Shown one piece after another: positions 45,334-52,955 of a stretch of 59,388 nt of DNA (its first letter is position 1; every line of letters begins with the position of its first letter). A program made the translations under genes and the position numbers. The notes beneath the pieces were generated by a model that searched no databases, had not been told where the DNA came from, and was given only the letters and a program-made list of their open reading frames with translations. Origin of the DNA: an uncultured Burkholderiaceae bacterium (GTDB lineage: Bacteria > Pseudomonadota > Gammaproteobacteria > Burkholderiales > Burkholderiaceae); the NCBI GenBank assembly GCA_937871985.1, contig CALMPB010000250.1:1-59388 (forward strand). Reading direction: 5' to 3'.

Positions 45334-45460
45334 GAGCGTAGAGTGAAAGTTGCCAACTCATGCATCTTAACCCCGCTGGGTGTTCTGCGTTGCGCGCTGC
45401 AGGCCTTGCGCAACTCGGGCTCGGCCCCAAGCCCGGAAGCGACGGTACGTGAACCGGGGT

Positions 45461-45488
45461 GTAACCATTGAAAATCAGAATTGGTTAC
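45461..45488. promoter_or_regulatory. GTAACCA-N14-TGGTTAC inverted repeat
   Basis: Perfect 7-bp arms (45461-45467 and 45482-45488) in the 272-bp divergent gap between the unknown gene (minus) and the 48-codon ORF (plus). Suited to a dimeric regulator or to cruciform formation. Confidence 0.45.
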
Positions 45489-45605
45489 ATAATGCACGAT
45501 TTAGCGCGAAGATGGCGTCAAAATTGGATTTTTTGTCGACAATGCGCTACCCTGGAAGGCGAACAGGGGGCGCCGTGCCAGCCTGCAATGCTTTAAGGAG
45601 AACGC

Positions 45606-45752
45606 ATGTCTTTGTCGAAAAAGCCGACTCAAAAGAAAACGCCGTTTGTCGTCGAGCCCTTGAATTGGGTGGCCCCCGACAGGCGGAACCAAGAAGCGCC
45701 GCGCCGTGAAGCTGCAAAAAAGGAAGACGACAAGGATTCAAGCGAATCCTGA
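45606..45752 (+). CDS. 48-residue highly charged small protein
   Basis: A short ORF starting at ATG 45606 with a near-ideal RBS (TAAGGAG, 6 bases before the ATG) and ending in TGA at 45750-45752. The protein begins 'MSLSKKPTQKKTPFVVEP' and ends in a run of acidic and basic residues ('KKEDDKDSSES'); it has no signal or membrane segment and is rich in Lys, Pro, Arg, Glu and Asp. An intrinsic terminator follows 74 bp later. The RBS-start-stop-terminator layout supports a real gene. Function unknown. Confidence 0.6.
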   Translation: MSLSKKPTQKKTPFVVEPLNWVAPDRRNQEAPRREAAKKEDDKDSSES

Positions 45753-45825
45753 CGATTGCCGCAAATGCCTGAACGGCTCGCGATGCATCCACCATGATCG
45801 CCGCATGCCTGGCTGGCACAGCTAA

Positions 45826-45851
45826 AAAATGCACGCTTTGGCGTGCATTTT
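45826..45851. terminator. Intrinsic terminator between the 48-codon ORF and the binding-protein gene
   Basis: AAAATGCACGC (45826-45836) and GCGTGCATTTT (45841-45851) are perfect 11-bp arms with a 4-base loop, with A-rich and T-rich ends serving both strands. Lies between convergent genes. Confidence 0.8.
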
Positions 45852-45882
45852 CGCTGGTGAGGGCACGATGCACGCAGGGCCT

Positions 45883-47064
45883 TCAAGGGCGAGCTTTTGC
45901 TGGATCCTTGACGGCGTCGAATTTATCGAACTCGACGGCAGTGACTCGGCCTCCTACTTTTTCGATTTTCCGTAAATATACGGTGTTGATGACGTCTCGC
46001 GTTTCGGGATCGATGCTCATGGGGCCGCGCGGACTCTCCAGCGTCAGCCCTTTCATCGCCTCCACTAATTGGCTTCGGTCGGCAGGGAGGCCCACTTTTT
46101 TTATTGCCGCCGCGATGACCGCCATGCCGTCATAAGCCCCGACTGCTAAATAGTTGGGCTCCAATTTTCCGCCGGATACCGTTTGGTATGTAAGGCGGAA
46201 GTCTTTGTTTTTCTGGCTGTCGTGCGAGAGCGTATAAAACCCCGTGGAAATTGCGCCCAGTGCGGCATCGCCGGAAGCGTCGAGGACGTCCTGATCCACC
46301 CAGCCCTCGGGGGAAATCAGCTTTATACCGGCTTCGGCCAGGCCGCGTTCTTTGTAGGATTTATAGAAAAGAATGACCGGCTCACCGACCGGGAAGAAGG
46401 CAAAAATGGCATCGGGCTTTTCATCTTTGACCTTTTGCAAATAGGGGGCGAAATCCACATTGGTCAAAGGTACCGACACTTCGCCATTTACTTTGCCCCC
46501 CGCCCGTTCGAATGATTTCCTGAACCATGTCGCGGCTTCCTTGGCGGGCGCGAAGTCGGCCAATACCATGTAGACGGTCTTTATGCCTTGCTTGGCGGCC
46601 CATTCGCCCAAAGGATAGGCTGTCTGCGCCGGCGTGAAGGACGTGCGCACGATATAGGGCGATTTTGTGGGAATGATCGAGGTCGCCGCGTTCATCAGCA
46701 CCATGGGGATTTTCGCCTGGGTGGCGAGGGGGGCTACCGCCATGGCCCCTGGAGTGAAATCGAAGCCGGTCAAGATGTCCACCTTGTCCCGTGTGATGAG
46801 TTCTTGAGCGACGCGTTTGGCGACTTCGGGGTTGGCTCCGGCGGTGTCCCGATAAATTACCTGCACGTCATGGCCGGCCAGCTTGCCCCCATTCTGCGCG
46901 AGGTAGGTGTTGATGCCGTTTTGCAATTGTCTGCCGCCGACCTCGTACATTCCCGACATGGAGGCGATTACCCCGATCTTGACGGTTTGGTTGGTGCCTT
47001 GCGCCAGCAGCGCGGTGCTGAACAATATCGCGCACATGGCGGTCAATATCTTGATCCTGCTCAT
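45883..47064 (-). CDS. Leu/Ile/Val-type (Peripla_BP_6) ABC substrate-binding protein, orphan
   Basis: A 393-residue exported binding protein with signal peptide ('ILTAMCAILFSTALLAQG'). The body shows 'VKIGVIASMSGMYEVGG', 'VAKRVAQELITRDKVDILTG' and 'GAYDGMAVIAAAIKKVG', features of the branched-chain amino acid/aromatic-acid binding family. No ATPase or permease (livFGHM type) is nearby, so it is an orphan that must use a distant transporter. Its place beside GST, Rieske and gentisate genes suggests an aromatic ligand; this is inference. Confidence 0.88.
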   Translation of the reverse strand: MSRIKILTAMCAILFSTALLAQGTNQTVKIGVIASMSGMYEVGGRQLQNGINTYLAQNGGKLAGHDVQVIYRDTAGANPEVAKRVAQELITRDKVDILTGFDFTPGAMAVAPLATQAKIPMVLMNAATSIIPTKSPYIVRTSFTPAQTAYPLGEWAAKQGIKTVYMVLADFAPAKEAATWFRKSFERAGGKVNGEVSVPLTNVDFAPYLQKVKDEKPDAIFAFFPVGEPVILFYKSYKERGLAEAGIKLISPEGWVDQDVLDASGDAALGAISTGFYTLSHDSQKNKDFRLTYQTVSGGKLEPNYLAVGAYDGMAVIAAAIKKVGLPADRSQLVEAMKGLTLESPRGPMSIDPETRDVINTVYLRKIEKVGGRVTAVEFDKFDAVKDPAKARP

Positions 47065-47399
47065 ATTGTCTCCTTTATATATTGGGAATATCTCCCTTGT
47101 GTCAGGCAGTCAATTTAAAGCGGGGGGGCGGCTGTATCAATGCGATGCCGACAATAATGGGAATTGTTCGAGCCAATAATGATATTGGCCGGGGCATGGA
47201 GAGCGCCGCCATTGTGCTCGGCATTATTACTATCGTTAATGGCTGCTATTGATTCAGCCGTATTGTGACCGCGCACGGGCCAGACTAGTATCTGGAAGAG
47301 GTGCAACAACTAAAAAAGGGCGTGCCGGGCGGAGCGCGCGCAATTTGTCCGCGTGGCTATAGCGGCCCCGTCGTCGCGTCCAATTCAAAAGGGGTAGGA
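47065..47399. other. Divergent regulatory region between the binding-protein gene and the GST-Rieske pair
   Basis: 335 bp, AT-richer than the surroundings, without a gene. It contains the GCCAATA-ATGA-TATTGGC palindrome (47172-47189) and a looser pair GCCATT (47208-47213) / AATGGC (47238-47243). It probably holds promoters for both flanking transcripts. Confidence 0.55.
47172..47189. promoter_or_regulatory. GCCAATA-N4-TATTGGC palindrome
   Basis: Perfect 7-bp arms with 4-base centre ATGA, midway between the divergent binding-protein and GST genes. Candidate operator for either. Confidence 0.55.
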
Positions 47400-48203
47400 A
47401 TGCTGGAACTTTATCATCACGGGTCTTCCGTCTGCGCCGCCAAAGTACGGTTCGTTCTGGAGGAAAAGGGGATCGAGTGGCAAGGGCATTACGTAGACGT
47501 GCTCAAGGGGGAACAGTTTGCGCCCGATTACCTGAAAATCAATCCGAAGGCGCTAGTGCCCGCTCTCGTGCACGACGGGAATATCGTCGTTGAGTCCACG
47601 TTGATCTGCGAGTATCTTGACGAGGTTTTTGCCGATAAGCCGCTAAAGCCGGCCAGTGCGCTCGAGAAAGTGAAGATGCGCATGTGGACGAAGGCAGTGG
47701 ATGAAGTTGTGCATCCGATATGCGGCGAGATTACATTTGCCGCCTGCCACCGGCATATCGTTCGTCGGCTGCCTGCGGCCGAGTTGAAGAAGTTTCTGGA
47801 GAGCACGCCGGCCCAGTCCGTGACGGAGCATTGGCACGAGCGCAAGAAGGAGCTGGTCACCCTGGGGTTCGACGCCGTTGGAATCGATTCGAAGTTTCGT
47901 ATTTACGATAGCTATCTCCAGAAAATGGAGGACGCTCTCGCGACGCAGAAATGGCTGGCGGGCGATTCATTCTCGTTGGCTGACGTCGGAATGGCGCCGT
48001 ATGTGAATCGGCTTGCCATGTTGAGCATGTCGGGGATGTGGACGGAGTCCAGGCCGCACGTTGCAAGGTGGTTCGACGCAATACAGAGACGGCCGTCTTT
48101 TCATTCGGCATTCGTCAAATGGTGCCCCGCCGATTTGACCGACGATCTGAGAAATTTCGGTGCGCAGAGCTGGCCCGAGGTCAAGCGCATGCTGCGTGGG
48201 TAA
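47400..48203 (+). CDS. Glutathione S-transferase family protein (LigF-like)
   Basis: A 267-residue GST; the ATG at 47400 is where family homology begins ('MLELYHHGSSVCAAKVRFVL'). Thioredoxin-fold features: 'INPKALVPALVHDG' and 'VESTLICEYLDEVF'. The helical domain contains 'MRMWTKAVDEVVHP', closely resembling the segment I know from LigF beta-etherase ('MRVWTKWVDE'), and 'WLAGDSFSLADVGMAPYVNR'. A 45-residue insertion gives the longer LigF-like shape also seen in the GST at 31174-31941. Likely glutathione-dependent cleavage or conjugation of an aromatic ether; substrate unproven. A Rieske oxygenase follows at 41 bp in the same operon. Confidence 0.85.
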   Translation: MLELYHHGSSVCAAKVRFVLEEKGIEWQGHYVDVLKGEQFAPDYLKINPKALVPALVHDGNIVVESTLICEYLDEVFADKPLKPASALEKVKMRMWTKAVDEVVHPICGEITFAACHRHIVRRLPAAELKKFLESTPAQSVTEHWHERKKELVTLGFDAVGIDSKFRIYDSYLQKMEDALATQKWLAGDSFSLADVGMAPYVNRLAMLSMSGMWTESRPHVARWFDAIQRRPSFHSAFVKWCPADLTDDLRNFGAQSWPEVKRMLRG

Positions 48204-48244
48204 GGCCGGCGAGAAATTTTCGGCAGCCAGGAAAAGGAGACAAT

Positions 48245-49309
48245 ATGTGGCTTAAAAATGTTTGGTACGTTGCGGCGTTCGAGCACGAGTTCGATCAGCC
48301 TTTTGTAGAGCGGCGGTTTCTCGATGTGCCGGTCGTCATGTTTCGGACGTCGACGGGCGCCTATGCGGCGCTCGACGATGTCTGTCCCCATCGGCTTATG
48401 CCGTTGTCATGCGGGAAGCGGATCGATGATCAAATTCAGTGCGGCTATCACGGCATGCGTTTTTCGGCCGATGGCCGTTGCGTGGACGTTCCGGGGCAGA
48501 GTCAGATACCGGCGGCCGCGAACGTCAAGAAATACCCCCTGGCTGCGCGCCATGGCCTGGTTTGGATATGGCTGGGCAATGCCGAGCTTGCGGATACCGC
48601 GTTGATTCCCGATCTGCATTGGCATGACGACCCGAAATGGGTGTCGTCGCGTGGCTATCATAATGTGCAGGCTGATTTCAGGCTGATGAACGACAATTTG
48701 CTCGATCTCAGCCACGAAACGTATGTGCATCATCAGACCATAGGCAATGGGGAAGAAGAGACGATTGCCAGTTTTCCCGTCGTCGTAAGCACGGAAAATG
48801 AGTGCGTGGTGCGGGCGCACCGAGAAATGCCCGGTATTGCGGCCCCGCCGTTCTTCTCCATGGTTCTGGATTACAGCGGGCTTATCGATCGTTGGCAGAC
48901 TGCGATCAATTTCGTATCGGGAATCAATATCACTGTTGCGGCGGTGTGTCCTGTCGGCATCGACAGGGCCAAGGCATCCATCAGCCATGTCCTGCACCTG
49001 CTAACGCCCGAGACCGAGTCGTCGACCCATTATTTCTGGGCGAACGTCCGGAATTATCGGCTTGACGACAAAGCGCTTACCGAGACAATCCGGGAGGCGG
49101 TCGTGGCCACTTTCGATGAAGACAAAGCCGTGCTCGAGCAGCAGCAAAAGCAGATCGAGGCATTGAAAAGCCGAGTTCCGCACGTGGCGATCAAGCTGGA
49201 CGAGGCGCCGATCCGGGCGAGGCGTCTACTGGAGAGTTGCGTGAAGAATGAGGCGGCGGATCCGATGCGGTTGGTTCGTCCCGTTGCTTTTGTTTCCCCC
49301 CAGGTTTAA
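48245..49309 (+). CDS. Rieske non-haem iron oxygenase, VanA-like O-demethylase type
   Basis: A 354-residue oxygenase. Rieske centre: 'CPHRLMPLSCG' (Cys-x-His) and 'IQCGYHGMRF' (Cys-x2-His). Mononuclear iron site: 'NDNLLDLSHETYVHHQTIG' with Asp/His/His spacing. The single-component layout and N-terminus ('MWLKNVWYVAAFEHEF') match vanillate demethylase VanA, dicamba demethylase and toluenesulfonate-type enzymes rather than ring dihydroxylases. AAGGAG RBS precedes the ATG at 48245. No ferredoxin reductase (VanB) is adjacent, so electrons must come from elsewhere. Co-transcribed with the LigF-like GST. Substrate unknown; a methoxy-aromatic is most plausible. Confidence 0.88.
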   Translation: MWLKNVWYVAAFEHEFDQPFVERRFLDVPVVMFRTSTGAYAALDDVCPHRLMPLSCGKRIDDQIQCGYHGMRFSADGRCVDVPGQSQIPAAANVKKYPLAARHGLVWIWLGNAELADTALIPDLHWHDDPKWVSSRGYHNVQADFRLMNDNLLDLSHETYVHHQTIGNGEEETIASFPVVVSTENECVVRAHREMPGIAAPPFFSMVLDYSGLIDRWQTAINFVSGINITVAAVCPVGIDRAKASISHVLHLLTPETESSTHYFWANVRNYRLDDKALTETIREAVVATFDEDKAVLEQQQKQIEALKSRVPHVAIKLDEAPIRARRLLESCVKNEAADPMRLVRPVAFVSPQV

Positions 49310-49363
49310 GCGCCTGGCTGATATAGGCTCCGTCCCGCGCCTTTGACGTTCGAAGGCTAAAGA

Positions 49364-49397
49364 GAGAAGCACACCTTGCGTGCAAGATGTGCTTCTC
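49364..49397. terminator. Long hairpin between the convergent Rieske and FAD-hydroxylase genes
   Basis: GAGAAGCACACCTTGC (49364-49379) pairs with GCAAGATGTGCTTCTC (49382-49397) over 16 positions with one mismatch. T-runs are weak, so it is probably a bidirectional terminator or transcript-end stabiliser. Confidence 0.65.
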
Positions 49398-49423
49398 CAT
49401 TTCAGCGGCTGTATTCGCGGCAA

Positions 49424-50620
49424 TTAGTTCAGGCTTTGCGCGAACTCCTTTTCGTCGTAAAGCCAGGCGTTGCCTTCGCAGAATTGCTCCGCCGTGCGGC
49501 TGCGCAGGAAAGCGTTGCGCAGATCGCGCGTGGCCCCGGCGGCATGATAGACGTTGCCGTACAGTCGCGCCGTGAGCTGCGCGCGCGCGGTGCGCAGGTA
49601 GCGCGCCTCTTGATAGGCCAGGAACGCGGCAGCCAGGTCTCCATCCGAATTCTGTACCTTGCTGGCCAGGCAGAATGCATCTTCCATGGCCATGCAGGCG
49701 CCCTGGGCCAGGTATTGCAGCATGGGATGGGCCGCATCGCCCAACAGCGTAACCCGCCCCTTGCTCCAGTCCTTGATGGGTTCGCGGTCGCACAGCACCC
49801 ACATGCGCCATGATTCGATCTTGTCCAGCATCTGCTTGACCTCGGGCACGACGCCCTGGAACCGCAGCATGAGCTCTTCGGTATCGCCGTACGAATCCCA
49901 GCCTTCCTCATAGCGGTCGCTATGGAAGACGGCGACCAGATTGAACAGCTTGCCGCCGCGCAGCGGGTAGTGCACCAGGTGGTTTTTGGGGCCGGCCCAT
50001 AGTGTCATGGCATTGCGCTGGTTGGCTTTGGGCACTTCCTCGATGGGCAGGACGGCGCGGTAGGCGATATGCCCCGAAACGCGGGGTTTGCCGTCGCCCA
50101 CGATTTTTGCGCGCACGGCCGACCACAAGCCGTCGGCGCCGATCAGGGCGTCGCCGGTATAGGTCTCGCCCGCTTCCGTGTGCACGACGACGCGGTCGCC
50201 CAGGTCCTCGAAGTCCGTCATCTTGCAGCCGGAGTGCGTGGATATCTGCGGGAAGTGCTTGCATTCGTCCAGCAGCACGGCATGCAGGTCGGCGCGGTGG
50301 ATCAGTCCGTAGGGGTGGCCGAAGCGCTTGCGGATGAGCGTCGCGGCGGGAATGACCGTGACCTCGTCGCCCGAGATGCTGTCCATGACGACCAGATCTT
50401 CGGGGAATGCCGCCAGGGCGCTGATGCGTTCGGTCAGGCCCAGTCGATCGAACAGATAGAAGGCGTTGGGGCCAAGCTGGATGCCGGCGCCGATTTCCTT
50501 GAATTCGCTGGCCTGTTCGAACAAATGTATGCGATGTCCTTGTTTTGCCAGCGCCAGGGCCGCGGCGACGCCGCCTATGCCTCCGCCGATGATCAATATG
50601 GTGTGTTCTTTCTTGCTCAT
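49424..50620 (-). CDS. FAD-dependent aromatic hydroxylase, probable 3-hydroxybenzoate 6-hydroxylase
   Basis: A 398-residue class A flavoprotein monooxygenase. Seen: 'ILIIGGGIGGVAAALALAKQ' (FAD dinucleotide fold), the DG motif 'ALIGADGLWSAVRAKI' and the GD motif 'RVTLLGDAAHPMLQYLAQGA'. This combination and length match 3-hydroxybenzoate 6-hydroxylase and related salicylate-type hydroxylases. Gentisate 1,2-dioxygenase and a fumarylpyruvate-hydrolase-type gene are encoded upstream on the same strand, supporting 3-hydroxybenzoate to gentisate conversion; salicylate 5-type chemistry is not excluded. I use the ATG at 50620, where homology begins. Between it and the LysR gene lies a 59-bp interrupted inverted repeat. 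Confidence 0.82.
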   Translation of the reverse strand: MSKKEHTILIIGGGIGGVAAALALAKQGHRIHLFEQASEFKEIGAGIQLGPNAFYLFDRLGLTERISALAAFPEDLVVMDSISGDEVTVIPAATLIRKRFGHPYGLIHRADLHAVLLDECKHFPQISTHSGCKMTDFEDLGDRVVVHTEAGETYTGDALIGADGLWSAVRAKIVGDGKPRVSGHIAYRAVLPIEEVPKANQRNAMTLWAGPKNHLVHYPLRGGKLFNLVAVFHSDRYEEGWDSYGDTEELMLRFQGVVPEVKQMLDKIESWRMWVLCDREPIKDWSKGRVTLLGDAAHPMLQYLAQGACMAMEDAFCLASKVQNSDGDLAAAFLAYQEARYLRTARAQLTARLYGNVYHAAGATRDLRNAFLRSRTAEQFCEGNAWLYDEKEFAQSLN

Positions 50621-50762
50621 GATTGCTGCTGTCCTTTGATGATTTCCAGGTTGAGGAACGCCGGTGGCCGGATCGTGTCCATCGGCATGAACGTGCAGAG
50701 GCAACGAGTCTGTCGGCGTATGTAGGGTGATTGGTATTGCATGAGAGCAATGGTAGGTTTCA

Positions 50763-50821
50763 GGCCTTATTGTGACAATGCAGCCCGGTTAATAAAGAGA
50801 ATTGTGCTGAACAATAAGGCC
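50763..50821. promoter_or_regulatory. Paired ATTGT/ACAAT sites forming a 59-bp inverted repeat upstream of the aromatic hydroxylase
   Basis: GGCCTTATTGT (50763-50773) and ACAATAAGGCC (50811-50821) are perfect 11-bp arms. Each continues inward into its own small dyad: ATTGT-G-ACAAT at 50769-50779 and ATTGT-N5-ACAAT at 50801-50815. Likely tandem binding sites for a LysR-type regulator upstream of the hydroxylase gene. As RNA it could also fold into a long hairpin after the LysR gene. Confidence 0.6.
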
Positions 50822-50872
50822 GTGGAGGCGGCCTGGCGATCGAGACCGGCCGGTAGGTGCTAAAGGCTGGAA

Positions 50873-51769
50873 TCATTGGATGAACAGAGTGGCCAGGGTG
50901 CTGCGCAACCATTGATTGGCCGGATCGCGGTGGTATCGCTCATGCCAGTATTGCTTGACCGGGTAGGTCGGGAGTTTGATTGGCATGGTGAGCAGTTTTG
51001 TTTGCCCTTCGCCCGCCAGAATACTGCCAAGATGCGCCGGGACGATGGCGATGAGGTCGGAATGCGCGACGATGCCGGCGACGCCGAGAAACGACGGAAC
51101 GCGGATGACGACATTGCGGGCAATGCCTTGCTCTTCCAGGGTCTTGTTCAAAATCCAGTGGCCAGTGCCGCGCGGCATCACTACCTCTACATGCCGCTCA
51201 TGCAGAAAGTCCTTTAGACGCATCTGCTTCCCCAATCGAGGGTGATGCTGGCTGGCCATGCAAATAAAGCCTTCTTCGAAAAGCCTCTGTTGATAGAACG
51301 GAGCGGGGATGTCCAGGGTGAACCCCATCGCGATATCGATCTCCCCCGACTCCAGCAGGCGCGCGGCGTTCTCGTCCAGATTTATGGTTTCAATCCGCAC
51401 GCCGGGCGCTGTCTTTCTCAAGCATGCGAGAAGCCTGGGAAGAATGACGGTTTGCCCTACATCGGTCATGCATATCCGGAATACATGGCTGGCGTTGGAA
51501 GGGTCGAAAGGTCGCGGCATTCCGGCATCGCCGGCGCACAATGCCAACGCATCCCGAATGGCGGGGATCATGGCCTCGAGGCGGGGAGTGGGCTGCATGC
51601 CATTGGAGGTGCGCACGAACAGCGGATCGTTGAAATGCTCGCGCAGCTTTCCCAAGCGGATGCTGATCGAAGGCTGTCCAAGGCCGATTTTTTCCACGGC
51701 GATCGATACGCTTTTTGTCCGATAGATTTCATCGAGGATCTGGAAGTCCTTTGCATCTATATCAATCAT
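50873..51769 (-). CDS. LysR-family regulator (NahR-like), first of two
   Basis: A 298-residue LysR-type regulator. N-terminal winged HTH: 'DFQILDEIYRTKSVSIAVEK', 'GLGQPSISIRLGKLREHFND', 'PLFVRTSNGMQPTP'. The effector domain contains 'FRICMTDVGQTVILPRLLAC', the phrase typical of NahR/NagR-like regulators of salicylate and gentisate genes. It is paralogous to the LysR at 54035-54934. It lies between gentisate dioxygenase (104 bp upstream) and the hydroxylase on the same strand. Probably an activator answering to an aromatic acid; effector unproven. Confidence 0.9.
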   Translation of the reverse strand: MIDIDAKDFQILDEIYRTKSVSIAVEKIGLGQPSISIRLGKLREHFNDPLFVRTSNGMQPTPRLEAMIPAIRDALALCAGDAGMPRPFDPSNASHVFRICMTDVGQTVILPRLLACLRKTAPGVRIETINLDENAARLLESGEIDIAMGFTLDIPAPFYQQRLFEEGFICMASQHHPRLGKQMRLKDFLHERHVEVVMPRGTGHWILNKTLEEQGIARNVVIRVPSFLGVAGIVAHSDLIAIVPAHLGSILAGEGQTKLLTMPIKLPTYPVKQYWHERYHRDPANQWLRSTLATLFIQ

Positions 51770-51873
51770 TTCGGGTCTCCTGATTGCCGCCGCCGGCCGC
51801 CGTCCATGCCGGACTTCAGGTGTGGCTCGAAGTCCGGCTGATTCTTCTTGTGGATGGAATACGGCGCGGTTGG

Positions 51874-52926
51874 CTAGTCGCGGCTTTCCCGCCACAGGCC
51901 CAGCGCCTTTTGGGCGGGGCGGTCGGAAAAGCTGAACAGCACCGAGTCTTCGGCCGGTTCGTGCTGAACCTTGCACCACGACGGCGCGACGAAGACATCG
52001 TGCGGCCCCCATGGAATGGTCTGGTCGCCGATGCGGCTGCTGCCGCGGCCTTCCACGACGCAGTAGACAGTGCCGTCCGTGGACCGGTAGGGTTCGCTCT
52101 TGAAGCCCGAAGGCAGGAATTGCGTGTAGGCGGCGATGGTCGGCATGGGCGAGCCCCCGGTGGCGGGGTTCGTGTATTGCAGCTTGATGCCGTGGTGGGC
52201 ATCGAGCGGGCCGTTGCGGTACAGGCGATCCAGGGTTTCCCGGCTGCGGCTGTAGGGGTAGACGAACAGCGGCGAGGAAAGGCTGGACGGCGTGTATTCC
52301 AGCGGCAGCAGGGCGGCGCCGTAACGCGCCGCCGCATCGCCTTCGGGTCGGTCGATGGCCTGTGTTTCCTGGGGGTAGCTTTCGAAGAAACTGGTCGTGA
52401 ACATGTTCACGATGGGCACGTCCAGTCCGTCGAGCCAGATGACGGGCTCGTCGCCGGGATTGCCGTGGTCGTGGAACGTCCACGACGGCGTGATGATGAA
52501 ATCGCCCGGATGCATGGTAATGCGTTCCCCGTCGACGGCGGTGTAGGCGCCGCGGCCCTCGATGACGAGGCGCAGCGCCGCGGCCGCGTGGCGGTGGCTG
52601 GGGGCGATTTCCCCCGGCATGATGAGCTGCAGGCCGGCGTACAGGCTTTGCGTGATCTGCGAAATGCCCCGCAGGTTGGGATTTTCCAGGACCAGGACGC
52701 GGCGCTCGGCCTCGCGCGCCGTGATCAGGCCGCCGGCCTCCATGAGCAAGGCGCGCATCCGGGCGTAGTCCCAGCTGGCCGGAACATACTCCGGGCGCGG
52801 CTCGGCGGTGACCAGCCTGGCCATGGCGGCCCAGAGAGGCGCGACATCGTGGCGATCCAGCCGCTCGTAAAACTCGCGCCGGGCTGCGTCCAGTTCTTGC
52901 GTTTCGGGGGATGTGGCGTGATTCAT
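51874..52926 (-). CDS. Gentisate 1,2-dioxygenase
   Basis: A 350-residue bicupin. The N-terminal cupin carries the iron site: 'MPGEIAPSHRHAAAALRLVI' (HxH) and the second-part His in 'PSWTFHDHGNPGDEPV'. The second cupin retains the fold ('TVYCVVEGRGSSRIG'). It cleaves gentisate between C1 and C2 to maleylpyruvate. Neighbouring genes for an FAH-type hydrolase (29 bp upstream) and a 3HB 6-hydroxylase-like enzyme make gentisate the most probable substrate; salicylate 1,2-dioxygenase, a related activity, is less likely. Confidence 0.9.
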   Translation of the reverse strand: MNHATSPETQELDAARREFYERLDRHDVAPLWAAMARLVTAEPRPEYVPASWDYARMRALLMEAGGLITAREAERRVLVLENPNLRGISQITQSLYAGLQLIMPGEIAPSHRHAAAALRLVIEGRGAYTAVDGERITMHPGDFIITPSWTFHDHGNPGDEPVIWLDGLDVPIVNMFTTSFFESYPQETQAIDRPEGDAAARYGAALLPLEYTPSSLSSPLFVYPYSRSRETLDRLYRNGPLDAHHGIKLQYTNPATGGSPMPTIAAYTQFLPSGFKSEPYRSTDGTVYCVVEGRGSSRIGDQTIPWGPHDVFVAPSWCKVQHEPAEDSVLFSFSDRPAQKALGLWRESRD

Positions 52927-52955
52927 GGCGCTCTCCGCGTATTGGTTGCTGGGGC

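Noticed and set aside
47400..48203. Zeta-class maleylpyruvate isomerase
   Set aside because: It shares only a short Ser-Ser-x-Cys stretch; length, insertion and 'MRMWTKAVDE' point to the LigF-like group. Left open only as a hypothesis.
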